64,000 bases of DNA, taken from assembly GCA_036346255.1 (NCBI GenBank), contig CM070620.1:13442671-13506670 (forward strand), given 5' to 3'. Both the position numbers and the translations under genes were made by a program. The stretch's first letter is position 1. Each line of letters begins with the position of its first letter. Under the pieces are notes generated by a model that was not told the DNA's origin, made no database searches, and saw only the letters and a program-made list of their open reading frames with translations. Shown in pieces: positions 1 to 13,139 of the stretch. The DNA comes from Ampelocalamus luodianensis. Taxonomy: Eukaryota; Streptophyta; Magnoliopsida; Poales; Poaceae.

Positions 1-2349
1 GATAATAACCCATAATATAGCTTACTGTTTTCAAAAGACAGAAACTTAGTGTTTAGTGTAAAGTTCCAGTTTTCAGATTTTAAAAGAGCTGAAAACAGGA
101 CAGGTTGCAATTTTTGGAAAAAGGAATATAGAACATGCAAAAGTTCATAAATAAAACTTAGCATGATCTTTTAGGGTAATTAATATCCCAAACCAACCTT
201 AGTCTAACCCTAACTAGTTAGATTACAACAACTAAGAAGAAAGTCATTTTTGTCGGTTAAGCCGACAAAAAGAAACAGAGACAGATCTCAACTAGAAGTT
301 AAAATAGATGATGACAAGAATTGAAAGATCAACTTGTCATGCTGCTAGGGTTTAGTCGAAACCTAAATAAGATGATAAGTTGACAGGAAGAACCCTAGGT
401 TTTGAAAATGACATGGAAAACCGAAAGGTATAATACTAACTTTTCGCTTGAAGCAAGTTGAAGCTACGATGCTTAAAAGAATGATTCACGAGAGCTTCTT
501 AAGTCCTTAAGATGCTCAAGATATCACAACTAGGGTTTTGGCTTACCAAGATAGGAAAGATACCCAGTTTCAAAATTCAAGTTGATCGACAGAGAGGTAA
601 ATTCGATTTAACTTTGCAAAAGATGTCGAATCTTTAATGCAAGGTAAAACCAGCTTAAGGATGGATAAGCAAAGGATAGGAGTAAGAACTCCACCGACAA
701 ACAAGGAAGAAAATGAGCTTGTGGTCAACAATGGTCGCAGCTCCAAAAAGCTAGGGTTTATATATGGATGTTGAGCTACAGAGCAAGAGGGAAAGATCTA
801 GAGTTGATGAGGTGTCCATTTAGGCTAATTATCCCAAAAATTAGTTGCAAAAACTTTGGGATAAATCCTCTCCTCTGTTCTGAGAGATTTGTGCGAGAGA
901 GAGGAAGAAGATAAGCATACTCTTACATGTGGGTCCCATTGTCATTCTCGCCGCGCTTCACAAAAGCTCAACGAATGTCACCGTCCGATTGGAAATGGGC
1001 GTGGGATAAATAGATAGATTAAATGATTTGAATCGGTACCGATTAATATGGACCGCACGATCTAGATTGACCGATCGGGATTAAAACGGAGCTTAAAGGA
1101 ATCTTGAGATCCACTTTCAAATCGGGCGTTAGATTGAAATCCAACGCCACCGAAAGAATACACGCCACCTCCTTTAGATGCGATGGCGCAACACCGTTGG
1201 ATTGGATTTCTACGGTCGATGTAAATGGAACCGGATGGTCCGATTGCATACACTCATATGGACCTTGCGATTGAAATCCAACGATCCACCGATTTTGGGC
1301 TTTAAAGGCCTACGGTCAAAAGGAGTGCCGAGGATTGAAATCTAAAGGCCCATATAATCGCGCCTCGATTTCAAATTGAAATAAGCGACGCCGTTAGATC
1401 AAGAATGAATGGTCGCGATCGTGAGGGGATCCGAGTCGTCCGAATGCATACACCCATCCGACCACACGATAAAGATCCAACGCCCGCAGGAGTGCGGGCT
1501 TTATAACACGCGGTAAAAGGAAAAGCCGTAGGATTTGAATCTAACGGCTCGATAAAAGCGCTTTAAGTTTAAAACGAAAAGGTGTGCGTTGGATCGAGAA
1601 TGAACGGTGGAGATTGAAAAGGGATCCGAGTTGTCCGACAGCACACATCGATCTCGCCGTTAGATCAAGATCCAACGGCAGAGATTAAAATGCACATGGA
1701 CGGCCCGCGGTGTTATAGCCGCCGCTCGATTGAAGATCGACGGCTCATAACACACGCGGATTTTGGGCTCGCGCTCAACGTGATCGAGCTAAACCAAGTC
1801 GATTGGGTTGACCAAGACACGTGGTCCGAAGTCGCTTCTGATGCAGTTTGATTCAAACCGTTTAATTGACCGTAACCTTATTCAAATATGCAAAGGTTTG
1901 ACTGGGCTTTTAAAAATAGCAAATAAATTTATAAATTCATGAAATTTTTACTGTAAGCTACTGGGATGATATATTTCCCAGATAAATTTTATAAACCACA
2001 TTTTCACTTTGTAAAATACATAAATATTTATTTCAGGCCGAAAATATTTATTTAAAGACAATAAATTTTTCTTTAAGCCCAAATAATTTCTAAAAATGCA
2101 ACAAAAATATTTTTTTAGCCAAGATAATTTATCTAGGCTTTAAGAAAAATACTTCCCAGTCATAATACAAGTTTTATCTTGTATTCCTTTAAGACTTTGA
2201 ATGGTTCTTTAGGGTTTTGGCTAAAAAGGAAGGTTTTTAACTTGTAACATGCTGCCCACAGTGTAAACATGAACAGTAATGCTATGAACAGTATCTCATT
2301 ACTGTTCATAAAGCATTTTGTTACTGTTTATAAACTTGGGGCTGTTACA
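1..2349. repeat. Non-coding LTR-like repetitive DNA
   Basis: No credible coding region is visible. Between about 1060 and 1750 the same phrases recur (variants of GATTGAAATCCAACG and AATCTAACGGC), giving a quasi-repetitive texture typical of long non-coding LTRs in grasses. The block ends in GGGGCTGTTACA at 2349, which resembles a grass LTR terminus, but the left end is outside the window and no second terminus or target duplication can be matched. This could be the end of a solo LTR or of a non-autonomous retrotransposon. Confidence 0.35.
2269..2309. other. Perfect 12-bp inverted repeat (hairpin)
   Basis: ATGAACAGTAAT at 2269-2280 is the exact reverse complement of ATTACTGTTCAT at 2298-2309, with a 17-nt loop. 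A third related copy (TTACTGTTTATAAA) follows. It lies about 40 bp before the GTTACA terminus of the surrounding repeat. Confidence 0.6.
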
Positions 2350-3186
2350 TGGCTGCATCCTTAATCATCTGTTTAGTTCTTTATGCGGTCCTCTTGGATC
2401 AAAAGGAATTATTACATCCAATTTCTATTAGTTCTTTCTGACCATAATTATCTATTTATTTGGATAGCATTTTCTTAACAACAATAAGCTAATTTCTAAA
2501 TAAATTTCAGAAGGTCAAGCATTAAACTGTAATGCATTAGATTGCATAAAAATCATAGTCCTTTACTCCTTTAAGCTGTTTATTATCATTTGATGGTAAT
2601 AACCACATCCGCAGAGGATATTCCAGTTAGTACAAGGTGCCAGTATGTAAATTTTGTCATTTGTTGAAATCCATTGAAGACATCTTGTTTCATTTCATAC
2701 TCCGTTGCAACCCTTTAAAAACAGATCTATTTGATTCCATACTTTCTTACAATCCTTGGAAGATAGACCTGTTTGATTTTGTATGCAGCCATATAGTATT
2801 TCCATGAGTTTTATACAGGAAGTGACCTCCAATAGTTTGGTTGTTCTTATAAACTGACACAAGGATAGGTTGGTACTATAGAAAGTAGAAATGTTAGTTT
2901 TATATTTCAAAATAGGGCATCCAGGCTTTCTGTTCAGGATGTGTTATGATTATCTGGAGGTCAAACTATATCATGCTTTTGGCTTTGTGGCCCTGTGGGC
3001 TTATTTGTGAATCTTGTGACTGTAGTTGCCATAAAGAAAAAAGAAACATGGTAAAAAGAAAGGAAAAGAAGGTACTTTTCTATGTAGACAAAGTATTTTG
3101 TTTTATAGGAACTACATAGCGAAAAATTAGCATTAACTTGTGGTCCTAATTTATTATCTATGTGCCTCCTAGTCGGAGAACATCGC
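2350..3186. other. Unassigned AT-rich DNA
   Basis: I see no recognisable gene, RNA or transposon end here. Only short open frames occur, none with family features. It abuts a solo LTR on the right, so it may be the left half of the sequence that resumes at 3838. Confidence 0.4.
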
Positions 3187-3837
3187 TGTCGACGATCAAG
3201 ACGTCGATCTTACGAAAATAGAAATGAGAAAATGACGTGGGAAATCTTAGGGAATAATGGGACTGCTCTTTTATTAATATGAACTAGAATTTACAATGTA
3301 TATCCTAAGGACTCTGCTTGCCCTCTTGCTAACTCAGAACTATTACACGAATCTATGGCTTGTGCTTTTTGTCTTCCTTCTTCATTGCCTTTTTCCTCTC
3401 TCCTTGATCCGCCTGAGTTCCATCTTTAAATAACCCTCGAAGAGGTGGCGCATTTCTCGAGAAGGCGCTCGATGCGGCGTTATGTCTGTCGAGTCAAGTG
3501 ACGGTTGATACAGAATCAACCGTTTGGCGGTTATATGTCTATGAAATATATAACCGCACGGAGGTTGTTCACTGGTATGTCTTGGATAAGATACGTCGTA
3601 TGGAATATTCACGTGTTCCATTCATCATACGGTAGAGAATATACCTTGGAATCGCTTACCTTCTACGAGCGCTTCTCCGCCTGGAGCTTAGCTTGGGCCT
3701 TCGTCCACCAGGTACCCATTATGTAACCTCTGGAATCTCTACGACCAGTGAGGTCGTGCACCTCAAAGGTTACGACCATGAAGATGTATGATCTTTTATA
3801 TATTAAAGATAATATATAGAGGTTTTAATCCTCGTCA
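3187..3837 (-). mobile_element. Solo LTR, Tat-lineage Ty3/gypsy family (same family as 38824-50530)
   Basis: Read on the minus strand this matches, over its whole length, the LTRs at 38824-39465 and 49875-50530. The plus strand starts TGTCGACG and ends CTCGTCA. It is flanked by a perfect 5-bp target duplication ATCGC (3182-3186 and 3838-3842) with no internal domain, so it is a solo LTR left by LTR-LTR recombination. It retains the paired hairpins of the family (3501-3523 and 3527-3557) and the AATAAAAGAG region. Confidence 0.93.
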
Positions 3838-4068
3838 ATCGCATTTAAATTTGTTAACCAATATGCAGATGTTATTGGCATTCCCAAATAAAATGTGATT
3901 TTATGCTTTTTGGTACTGTACAAATGTCACCCATAGAATTGCATTTCTGCTTCTTTTTCTTGTTTATACTTGCCCAATGCTGTGTCTTGCAGGATGTTCA
4001 TGATTGAACAATGATAATATCTTTTATGCATGTTGAGTGGCACTAAATCTTGACTTTCCATCCTACAG

Positions 4069-4909
4069 CACTCCAGGATTTTGCACTCATGGCCTTCCAT
4101 ACATACATGAGCTTTTCCTTCTTAGCAAGTATATAATTGTAGTTCACTTGCATTCAACCGTCATGTTATTTGATCAGCAGGATAGTGGGAATGAAGGAGC
4201 TAACTCTCCATTGTTGCAATTGTTGAGTATGTAAGATAATACGGATGGTCCCTGTTTTCCCTTTTTTCTAGAATACATAGGGTACTTTTGTCAGATATCA
4301 TGCACATGAAGTATCATTATCTTTCTTCTCTGTATTTCATTGGCAATGTGTAAAACTCACCTTTCTTGAACCTAAGTGGCCATATTTGTCATTAATTTGC
4401 TAATCTCTTTAACGTGTATTCTATGCTGATTTGTTGTAGCTGTGAAGGTCCGTGCATGAGATCCTTCCATGCAAATATAGTAGATGGTAAAGATTCGTAT
4501 TGTGCAACCCTTGGGTACACAAAGGCAGAAGTTATGGTAATTTTGAACTTTTGTTAAAGAGCTCTCTCATATTTTTTTCATGATATGCGCAGGGAACTCT
4601 TTACAAGATTTTCATATCTTATTTCAATTTCCTCATGACTATGAAATGCAATTTATTATGACTTATTAAAGCATGAGCATATCTCTTAATTAGCTGACTG
4701 AACAACATATGCTAATGGGCAACTTTGTTGACAAAATCTCTAGTACATCAACTTATCAAGTAATTTTTTGAGTGCAGATTCAGTACTTCCACCCCGTGGA
4801 TGCTAATGCAATGGATCGCTGTCAGCAACTTGATGCCCTAATGCACTATTTATCTTTAGGAGAACAGAGAACTTCTCTTGTGCAGATTGATCGTCAAACC
4901 TCAGGCTTT
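4069..4909 (+). pseudogene. Exon-like fragments of an unidentified gene
   Basis: Several short blocks look like exons separated by AT-rich introns. One is 4069-4128, after CCTACAG and before GTATAT, with an open frame that includes the peptide TPGFCTHGLPYIHEL. The clearest is 4778-4909: acceptor GAGTGCAG, 44 open codons, donor GTAGGA, encoding a peptide containing FHPVDANAMDRCQQLDALMH. A further candidate lies near 4441-4540. I do not recognise the protein. The blocks lie between a solo LTR and a CACTA terminus, so they may be host exons captured by the CACTA element, or the remains of a resident gene. No start or complete reading frame is visible. Confidence 0.35.
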
Positions 4910-5099
4910 GTAGGATGATGCTATGGATGACATGTTCAATACAAGGTGGAGAATGGTGACATAGGCAGATGATCTTCATTACGTTTAGATTTCATTCTGT
5001 TAGGAAATGATATTCAAGTAAAATATTTATATCATATCTTATGTGGATGGTTCTCTGTATAATGCAACAATTTGTTTTTAATAAATGAGTGTTCTTTTT

Positions 5100-5513
5100 A
5101 ACCATGCTACGACCGATAATGATTTTTTTTACTTTGACTTCTATACACTTATAATTGTTGCAGCAACCTAATTATATACATTACCAAAATAGCAAAAGTC
5201 ATCTGTATGGCAAGCATCAATGCTTCTATGCGTTGTGACAATATAATTATATCCATTGTCAAAATAGCAAAAGTTATCTATGCACGCTAAGTACCAACGC
5301 ATACAAGTGTAGTTACAACTTGACTATATTTGTTGCTACTTCGCAACGCCTTTTCATATCTATTACCAATGCTTGCTTATTTGTTGTAATAGACTCTCGC
5401 AACGGCCACAATAGCAACGTATAGTAAATGCGTTGGTATAGACCGTACCAACACTTATTTGGATTTTTACTAATGCATATATGCGTTGTTAAAGGGGTGT
5501 TCATCTTGTAGTG
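5100..5513. mobile_element. Right terminus of a CACTA (En/Spm-type) DNA transposon
   Basis: The block ends in CATCTTGTAGTG at 5513, the reverse complement of the CACTACAAGATG start expected of a CACTA element. The preceding 300 bp carry repeated motifs in both orientations (ATGCGTTG and CAACGCAT-like words at about 5228, 5291, 5341, 5399, 5413, 5431 and 5482) and a partly duplicated stretch AATAGCAAAAGT (5189-5280), typical CACTA subterminal structure. The opposite CACTACAAG end was not found in the window, so the left extent is unknown. Insertion truncated the Tat LTR remnant that starts at 5514. Confidence 0.65.
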
Positions 5514-5693
5514 TAGAATAACTTACGACCATATAGGGTGATCGTAGAATAGCTTACGACCACTAGGTAGTTGTAATCTTCCTTATCAATAGTGATGAGG
5601 GGTACCTCTGAAGTTTGTGTGAAGATATTATTATATATAACGAATAATACAGATAAATAGTTTAATTAATTGAGGATCATTAGATCCTCATCA
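5514..5693 (-). repeat. Truncated 3' LTR of Tat element A
   Basis: It aligns with the distal part of the LTR copy at about 15925-16100: both carry the AACTTACRACCA stems, the GTGATGAGGGRTAC word and the CAGATAAATAGTTTA word. The element-side boundary is CCTCATCA (5686-5693), next to the C-rich complement of the polypurine tract. The other end is lost at the CACTA terminus. Confidence 0.85.
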
Positions 5694-5941
5694 TCTAGCC
5701 CCCCCAACTTCAAGTGAAAATGACTTACTTGAAAAAGAGATCGTAGGATTATGGTCGAAGATATAGTGTCTTCGACTGGTATTTCTTTTGACCAGAAGTT
5801 AACTTGGTAAAAAAAAGTATTTTTACTTGAGTTGTAAAAATAAAGTCTCCTTTTCCCGAACAGACAGAATAAAGAATATCAACTGCCTCTTACAACAGAG
5901 CAGTTCCCAAAGAGATTGTAACTGTTGGGTTCGCTGAAGAA

Positions 5942-8001
5942 ATGGCTGGAGTCATTTCCAAGTGGGAGAGATCGAAGATGGATGTAGAGAAAATGACGAT
6001 TCTTGTTGCTGCAGGGAAGATTTCGAAGCGAGTTTTGATGAAGTGGACCGATGCTGAAGGAGAGCATTTACCATGAGAGGAGGCAGGGAAGATCCTAGTT
6101 TTCCAAGCATACTACAAGTGCGGCCTTCAACTGCCTACGCACCTATTCCCGATGATTATGCTCGAGCATTTTGGGGTGGAGTTGGTGAACTTAGTTCCAA
6201 ACTCCATCACAATACTGAGCGTTTTCGTGTACTTGTGCGAGGCATATCTGAACATCCATCCAGATCTGGACCTCTTCAAGTACTATTATGGAATGGGTAA
6301 GTATCGGTCGATTGCCGATAGCTGCGGCTTCCAATTCCACAATAGAATGTCGATGGAATACATCTTCATATTTACCAGGTCGTCGTGCCCAGGATGGAGG
6401 AAGATGGGGTTCAACTGGTCCGTAACCAAGGACGATAGTCTTTACTTCAAGGGTAAACCTGCAAAGAAGAAGAAGACTTGGGACTCAGCTCTAAACAACC
6501 TCGACCGTCTAGCCTCCTTCATTCGAGCCATCCAGGACTTGAGAGAAGGAGGACTAATGGAATGGCACATGGTGAAGGATTTCATTACGCGTCGTATTAG
6601 CCCCCTGAAGAATCGACCACATCCGATGTGGAAATACTCAGGGGCCAAATATTCAACCAGGGACTATGAACAAGGCAATTGTGTTTTTAATGTGCTATCT
6701 TTTTATTTATTTCGAGCACATTTATTGATTGTATTCTTCCATTCATAGATCTGCCACAGAGGGAGATTGATGCTCGGGTCAAACTCATCTGTGAGAAGGC
6801 CCCTACGACTACAAAGGGAGTTCCTCGGATACTAGCGGTTGTATTCGAAGAGGAGAGAACAAGACGCCTAAAGGTTATCAATATCTGCATTGATTTCATA
6901 TTTAGGGATTAGTAGTCATAGTTTTGACCACTTATTAACTCTTGTTTCATGACCTTTTGTAGCAAGTCGGCGCGACAGATCTTCAAGATGTCTCCGAGAT
7001 TGACTTGGGGTCAGCTGAAGATGACTCAGAGGAAGACTAAGTTCCTCTGAGTAAGAGACATCGTCTTGTAAAGGCGGTCGAAAAGAAGAGGAAGAATGTC
7101 AGGAGTTTGAACTCCTCCTCCACCGACCTCTTCTATGGGCCGCTTCGTAGTAGATTTGACTACAAGGAAGACAGAGAAGGTGGTCGTAGACCTTAAACAC
7201 AAGGTCCCTAATACCAAGGTACCCTTCTATTATGATGATAAAATATTCTCAGTTTCCCCTTCTTCTGCTCTTATCAACGAATCAAAAAGGGAAACTGGAA
7301 GAGTTACATTTCTTTTATGAAGGCTACTGTCAGTCCAGCAGAGCATGTGGTTGAAAGAAATGGCAGCATTCATGTGGTCGAAGTTGATTCCGACCACCAA
7401 GAGGAGGAGGCTGCAGAGGAAGCTTCAACTACTCCTTGTGATGTGTGACCAGTTGAGGTCGTGCAAAACATGGTCGTCTAGACCAGCGATGTGGGAAGCC
7501 TTCTAGAGGTTGAAAGCGTAGAGCTGACGAGGGTGACCGAAGAGGAGGAGAACAAGAATGAGAAGAAGATAGAGTCTTCTCTCGAGAAGATATCTTCAGG
7601 CTTCAGGATTGTGTCCAGGAAGCCTAGGTATGTAAAATTAAAGAATAAGTGATCGAACTTACTCTTTCATTTCACAATTTGATATGTTGATATTTGTTTT
7701 GTTGTTTCAGTTCTGCCTCTCCAGCTCCTGAGGACGTCTCTGCAGATAAGTCTGCAATTGTCATGGCTACAACTATGGGGTGCTAGTCTCCCCGCTGGTT
7801 GTAGAGACAAAAGCAGATATGGTTGATTCTTCGACCATCGTCCCTGAAGCAACAGAAGAGGAAGTGGTCACCATCAAGCCAGCCACGCCTACTGAAGTGG
7901 TCGAACCACTAGTGATCGTGGAGGCAGAGACGAAGGCAACAGAAGATCAAGTCATGACGATGATCAAGTCAACCATCGAGGATATCAACGTCCTGACATG
8001 A
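5942..8001 (+). pseudogene. Antisense ORF (aORF) of Tat element A, Transposase_28/putative gypsy-type protein
   Basis: Opposite in strand to gag-pol and placed between pol and the 3' LTR, as in Tat-lineage elements with additional antisense ORFs. The frame opens at ATG 5942, has an in-frame TGA at about 6072, and continues to 6748. The conserved core (HFGVELVNLVPNSI and LCEAYLNIHPDLDLFKYYYG, about 6160-6300) matches the corresponding protein of element B on the minus strand at 48942-49355. I place it in the rice family annotated as putative gypsy-type transposon (Transposase_28); that is from memory of the family. Further blocks at about 6748-6875, 6961-7040 and 7530-8001, separated by intron-like gaps, encode an acidic Glu/Val/Thr-rich tail. 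Role unknown; this copy is broken. Confidence 0.7.
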
Positions 8002-8137
8002 GACTTGTCATTACAATCGCGAAAGGTGGTTGATCCCGTGGCAGCGAAAAGTTTCGACCACCTTCAGCGACCAGTAAAACTTCAGGGTAATGCTCCTTAG
8101 GCCCATGTAAAACTTCAGTAATGTAGTAAACTGGTCG

Positions 8138-11100
8138 TTAAATGTTTTCACGTTCAGCGACCAGTACTGCACTCACTTCTTGTGGCGTAGCAGCTAGATA
8201 CAACAAGAGTGTTTCGTTTGGTTTAGGAGAAACCAAGACAGAAGCACTTGTAAGGTATCTCTTGACATCCTCGAAGGCGTTGTTTTCCTCTTCAGACCAC
8301 TCAAAACCCTCATGTTTTCTAAGTAGTTTAAATAAAGGAAATCTTTTTTCTCCTAACCATGCGATGAAACGACTAAAAGCCACCATACACCCTACGAGTT
8401 TCTGGACTTCTTTCTTTGTGGTCAGAGGACACATTTGTTCAATGGGCCTTATCTTTTCAGGTTTTGCTTCGATTCCTCGAGCAGAAACAAGGAACCCAAG
8501 CAATTTTCCTGAAGAGACTCTGAACACACACTTCTTCGAATGTTTCTTGCAGGCCGAAAACATGATTAAGATGTTGGATGCTTTTTACGACCAGATTGTC
8601 AACATAGGCTTCTAAGTTTCGGTGTAGTTGAGGAAGAAAGGTCTTTTGCATCAAGCATTGGAAGGAAGCACCAGCATTTTTAGACCGAATGATATTTTGA
8701 CATAGGAAAATATTCCAAATTGTGTAATAAATGTGGTCTTTGCTTCATCATCCAAACACATACTTATCTAATGACAACCAGAATATGCATTTAGGAAACA
8801 TAAAATTTCAAAACCAGCAGTAGAATCAACTAATTGATAGATACGAGGAAGTGGAAAGTCATCCTTTGGACAAGCTTTATGCAACTCGATGAAATCTACA
8901 CACATTCTCCACTTACCATTAGATTTCCTAACTATTATAGGGTTTGCCAACCACTCTAGGTAGTGGACTTCTCTTATAAAACCTACCTTCATTAGCTTAT
9001 CCAATTTCGATTGGATGACTTCTCGTCGATCAGGTGCAAATTACTGTAATTTTTATTTTACGGGCTTTTTGTCAGGCCGTAGAGCTATCCTATGCTCGAT
9101 CACCTCACTGTGGATTCTAGACATGTCGGATGTTTGCCACATGAAGACATATGCATTTGCTCGGAGGAAGGCAACGGAGGCGTCTTCCTATGCAGAGTCG
9201 AGGGTGACTCCAATGCGAATGGTCTTGGATTGTTCCGCTATATTCAGTGGAACCTTTTTGACTTGGTCGGTCGGCTTCAGTGCAACTTTTGGCTTCGAGT
9301 GCTTTGCTGGATGTTGCACGTTATTTGCTTCTCGAGTTGATATCTGGCCAACCATCTCAAGGGACTTGCGATTGCATATTAGCATCATCTTCTTATCACA
9401 TCGTACTGTAATGACTCCTTTGGGACCTGCCATCTTTAGACATTGGTAACCGTAATGAGCAGCCATTAGGAATCGAGCCAGTGTTGGTCAACCAAAAATG
9501 ACATTATATGCCGTATCAAAGTCGACCACATCAAAAGAGATTTTTTATGTCCTAAAATTGTCTGGTGACCCAAACGTAACAGGAAGACTTGGCCAATAGG
9601 CTTAGCCGAAGACCCTGGTATGATCCCATAAAAGGAGTATCGTACATGCCTTATTTTCATCCTGAGAACTTGCATTTCATCCAGAGCACTCGTAAAGACT
9701 ATATTTAATGAACTTCCACCATCAACTTCCACCTGATTAACTTGTCAATTATTGATGGTAGGCTCGAATTGGACAGTCACCCTTCTCAAAAGAGATGGTG
9801 ACCTCCGACCACTTTGGCAGCTTATTGATAAGAAGAGGGTCGATAGAGTTTACCTTGTACTTGACCGCTTTGAGTTGGCACTTTAACTCATATGCCGACG
9901 ATCCCCCGTAGATGTGATCAATGGTGTGCTCGTGGACCTGGTACAACATCTTCTCGTAGTCTTCCAACTGCTTACGATGATTTGTCTGCCCTACTGCTTC
10001 GAGGGTAAAAAGTGGTCCTTTATCATAGTAATAGTCCTCGAGTTTTCGTTAGAAAACTCAGCAGTTGTGAAGGTCGTGGCCTTCCTTTTTATAGAAAGGG
10101 CACCACCTTGGCTTATCAGTTTTTCATTTAGGGCATTTGCCTTAGCCCCGGTCGAAGTATTGTTTGGAGCTTTGGGTCTCCTTATCATTCACGGTTAAGA
10201 CCTCTTTCGAGCTCTTGGTCTGTGATTTTTTTTATTTTTAGACTTGCTCTTGGATTTCTTGGTCAGTTTGTCCTTCTCTTTGCTACCCTCACTTGCTCCT
10301 CAAGTACCTTTGTCGTCACGATCGATCGTGCGATTCCACTCGACTGCTTCATAAGTAGTCGTGTAGCAGTCTACCATCTCGAAGAGCGCAACAATGGTAT
10401 CTGGAGGGTTGAGTGCAATGTCCTCTATGATCCTCTGGTTTCAGACTGCTTGTTTGCATGCTCTAATAACAGAGGAGCCAGATACCTCAGGAATTGAATT
10501 ACGAACCTGACTAAATCATCTTATAAATTGATGCAAGTCTTATGAGAATTTCGTCGCATTCGGTGTAGGTCATCTTCTTTTCCATAAACCTTATATGTGC
10601 CTTGGAAGTTTGCTAGTAACATATCACATAAGTATTGCCACGAGTAGATTGACTCTGGTGGTTGGTTTAGCAACCATAATCGAGTAAAGCCCTCGAGTAC
10701 TATTGGCAAATAATTTGCCATAACGTGCTCGTCTTCTTCGGTGGCTTGGACTACAGTGGTGTAGATTTGCAGAAATTTGATGGGATTCTAGGACCCATCA
10801 AACTTCTCCATGTTAGCTAGTCAAAATCTGGCTGGCCAGCGAACTGCTTGAAGATCAAACGAAAATGTCCGACATCCGTGGTCATAGTGTCTCGAAGTCT
10901 CTATGCGATCTCTTGAGCGAAGAGGTCATAGCCTAGCGCTTGCCCAAGTTCCAGAGTCGGGTTCTCGAATAATTCAAGATCAAATTATTGATTTGTTGTA
11001 TCTCTCGATTGGTTTCCGACTAGTAGTGGACGCGCCCAGGCAATGTATTATGAGTTGTAATCCTCCTTCTCTAGATGGTATCGGGATCATCATCATCTGA

Positions 11101-11877
11101 GTTGGCTGGAGCGTGCCTCAATGGAGTGCAATCACTTCGAGGATGTCTACCACGCTTGGTTCAGATCCTGGTCGTCGTCGGAGGAGTCCTCGCCATTACG
11201 ACGAGAGCCCGAAGCGAGCGAGCGATGGAAAGTAGCCACAATCCTGTTTCTTGGAGGACAATCAGGATCTGTGGGGAGGACAAAGACCTACTGGGTATTG
11301 GTGTCCTCGCTCGCGGTTGAGCCCTCCAGTCTGGATGAGTAGTCGAAGGACAACACCCCGCGACTTGGAGTAGGAAGGGGAACTCCAGGTTATAACCGTC
11401 TCCGGCTGAATATGAATCCTCTGGGGATATGGTCAAACCCTCAACTGTAGCAAGTTCGACCGTACTCTTGGTGGGGGTAACCGAAGAGTGACGATTAGCA
11501 GGAGATGGTTGAGCCCTGGAACCATGGATTCCAGGACTTGGTGTGTTAGATCGGATGACCTTAGACGGAGTCAAACTTTTGTAGGAGGAATCCTCGCCGC
11601 GTTGAAGGCTTGCCGTGGGGCGGCTCCAATCATGGTCGCTTGGACCCTTGCCATGTGAGGATTCTAGATCCTCCTCTAGGAGTACGGTTGTGGAGGAAAA
11701 GGTTCCCTGCTCATCTTTATCTGGTATGCGATTTCCTAGGTTTGGTGAAAGATCACTGGAACTAGCATTGTCATCGAACGAAACTATGCTTGGCGCATAG
11801 TCGTAGCAGGCATCCATATTGAGTCCTGTATAGTCTGCGAGATCAAACCAATTATCCTCATTCCACTCCCCTGCCAT
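8138..11877 (-). pseudogene. gag-pol of Tat element A, degenerate, lacking RNase H and integrase
   Basis: Read right to left. Gag starts at ATG 11877 (MAGEWNEDNWFDL) and runs to about 11161; a capsid-type block (LPIVLEGFTRLWLLN) is at 10721-10521. The gag-protease linker (IYGGSSAYELK) is at 9967-9749, and a protease motif (VDGGSSLNI) begins at 9730. The reverse transcriptase has NGKWRMCVDF and CPKDDFPLPRI (9004-8768) and a catalytic box reading AYVDNLVVKS near 8610, where the second catalytic Asp is Asn. The region C-terminal to the RT (GKLLGFLVSARGIEAKP) runs to 8138. Frames are broken by many shifts. Pol stops abruptly and the aORF tail follows, so RNase H and integrase were removed by one deletion. 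The copy cannot mobilise itself. Confidence 0.88.
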
Positions 11878-12800
11878 GGTAGCATCAGAGTGAGAACAAA
11901 GAAAATTTGCCAAAAACAAAGGAGAGGAGGGTCCCCATGGACGATGCCAATTGTCGATGTGTTAATATCGAACTTATGAAATGAATGCTAGGGGGATCCT
12001 TGATCGAGACTACATAGGATGAGACATAGGGATTTAAACAGGTTCGGGCCTTCTCCTAGGAGAATAACAATCCTACTCATGTGTTCTTGTATTGATTATG
12101 TTTGCAACAAGAAAGAAGTCACTGAATACTAGAACTAATGACTCCTGCCTATTATGTTGCTTGTGTCACATGTCTTCTATGTCCACCAGTGTTATCCCTT
12201 ATATAGGCCCTGTTTGTTGGCTTAGGTTTTTTGGCTTATAGCTTAAAGCTTAAAGCTTAAAGCCAGTTTTTTTGGGATTAATCATCTTATAAGCCCCTTA
12301 GTTTTTAAGCTAAGCTTTGGTATTTGGTAATCTGGCTTTTTATAGGATGTTGACTTATTGAGTTGTGTGTAAAGGATAAAAAGTCTGAATTGCCCTTTAG
12401 GGTTTAAAGGACCTTTTTAAGCATGTATTTAAACTTTTTTTTGCATGGGATTTGTAAATATTACGATACATGCAAGTGTACATATGAAACAAAATAGATT
12501 TCGTTCGTATGAGCATGCATGTGTGTACCATGGTCTATCCAAATAAATTGCAAATTTCGATATCTATCAGAGATGTATATGTAAGAAGGCTGGAGTATAA
12601 CAGACAACCTATTCATAGCAAGATATTACTCGTCCGTGCATGTATGTATTAATTTTGGACATTGTGTAATGAAAGAAATTGATATAGCAATACTATTAGC
12701 CAACCAAACAAAATAACACGGTAACAAAATATTATTCGATCATATATGATGAAATTATCTTATCACTGCTAGATGTACATATCATATTAATGTAATCTAT

Positions 12801-13139
12801 TTATCCTCTTACAACCATTAAAGAAGTAGCAATACTACCACGAAAGACACTCATATCTCCATCATCAATTGCTGATCCATTGACACCGTACCCTCCAAAC
12901 GATCCAATTTGTGTATCGTTTGGATCATAATCTTCGTCAAGATCACATCTCTCAAAAAGTTCATCACATAAAGCACTATCTCGGATGAAGTTGTGTAGCA
13001 CCATACATGCAATTATCATTTTTGTTTGAATCTTCATTTTGTAACTTAGCAAAGACAATGAGATTCTCCATTTCATCTTCAACACACCAAAGGAATGCTC
13101 AATCACATTGCGAAGGGACGAGTGAGCATGATTGAACAC
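12801..13139 (-). pseudogene. C-terminal fragment of a PIF/Harbinger DDE transposase
   Basis: The fragment has the hallmark end of the Harbinger nuclease family: an arginine-asparagine helix followed by HSFGVLKMKWRI and then MIIACMVLHNFIRD. An acidic tail (DLDEDYDPND) follows. Only about 110 residues remain and the first catalytic aspartates are absent. Its start overlaps the end of ORF1 by 37 bp in another frame, which marks the deletion junction. Confidence 0.8.

Noticed and set aside
8142..8615. 157-residue plus-strand open frame
   Set aside because: Shadow of the reverse transcriptase C-terminal region on the minus strand.
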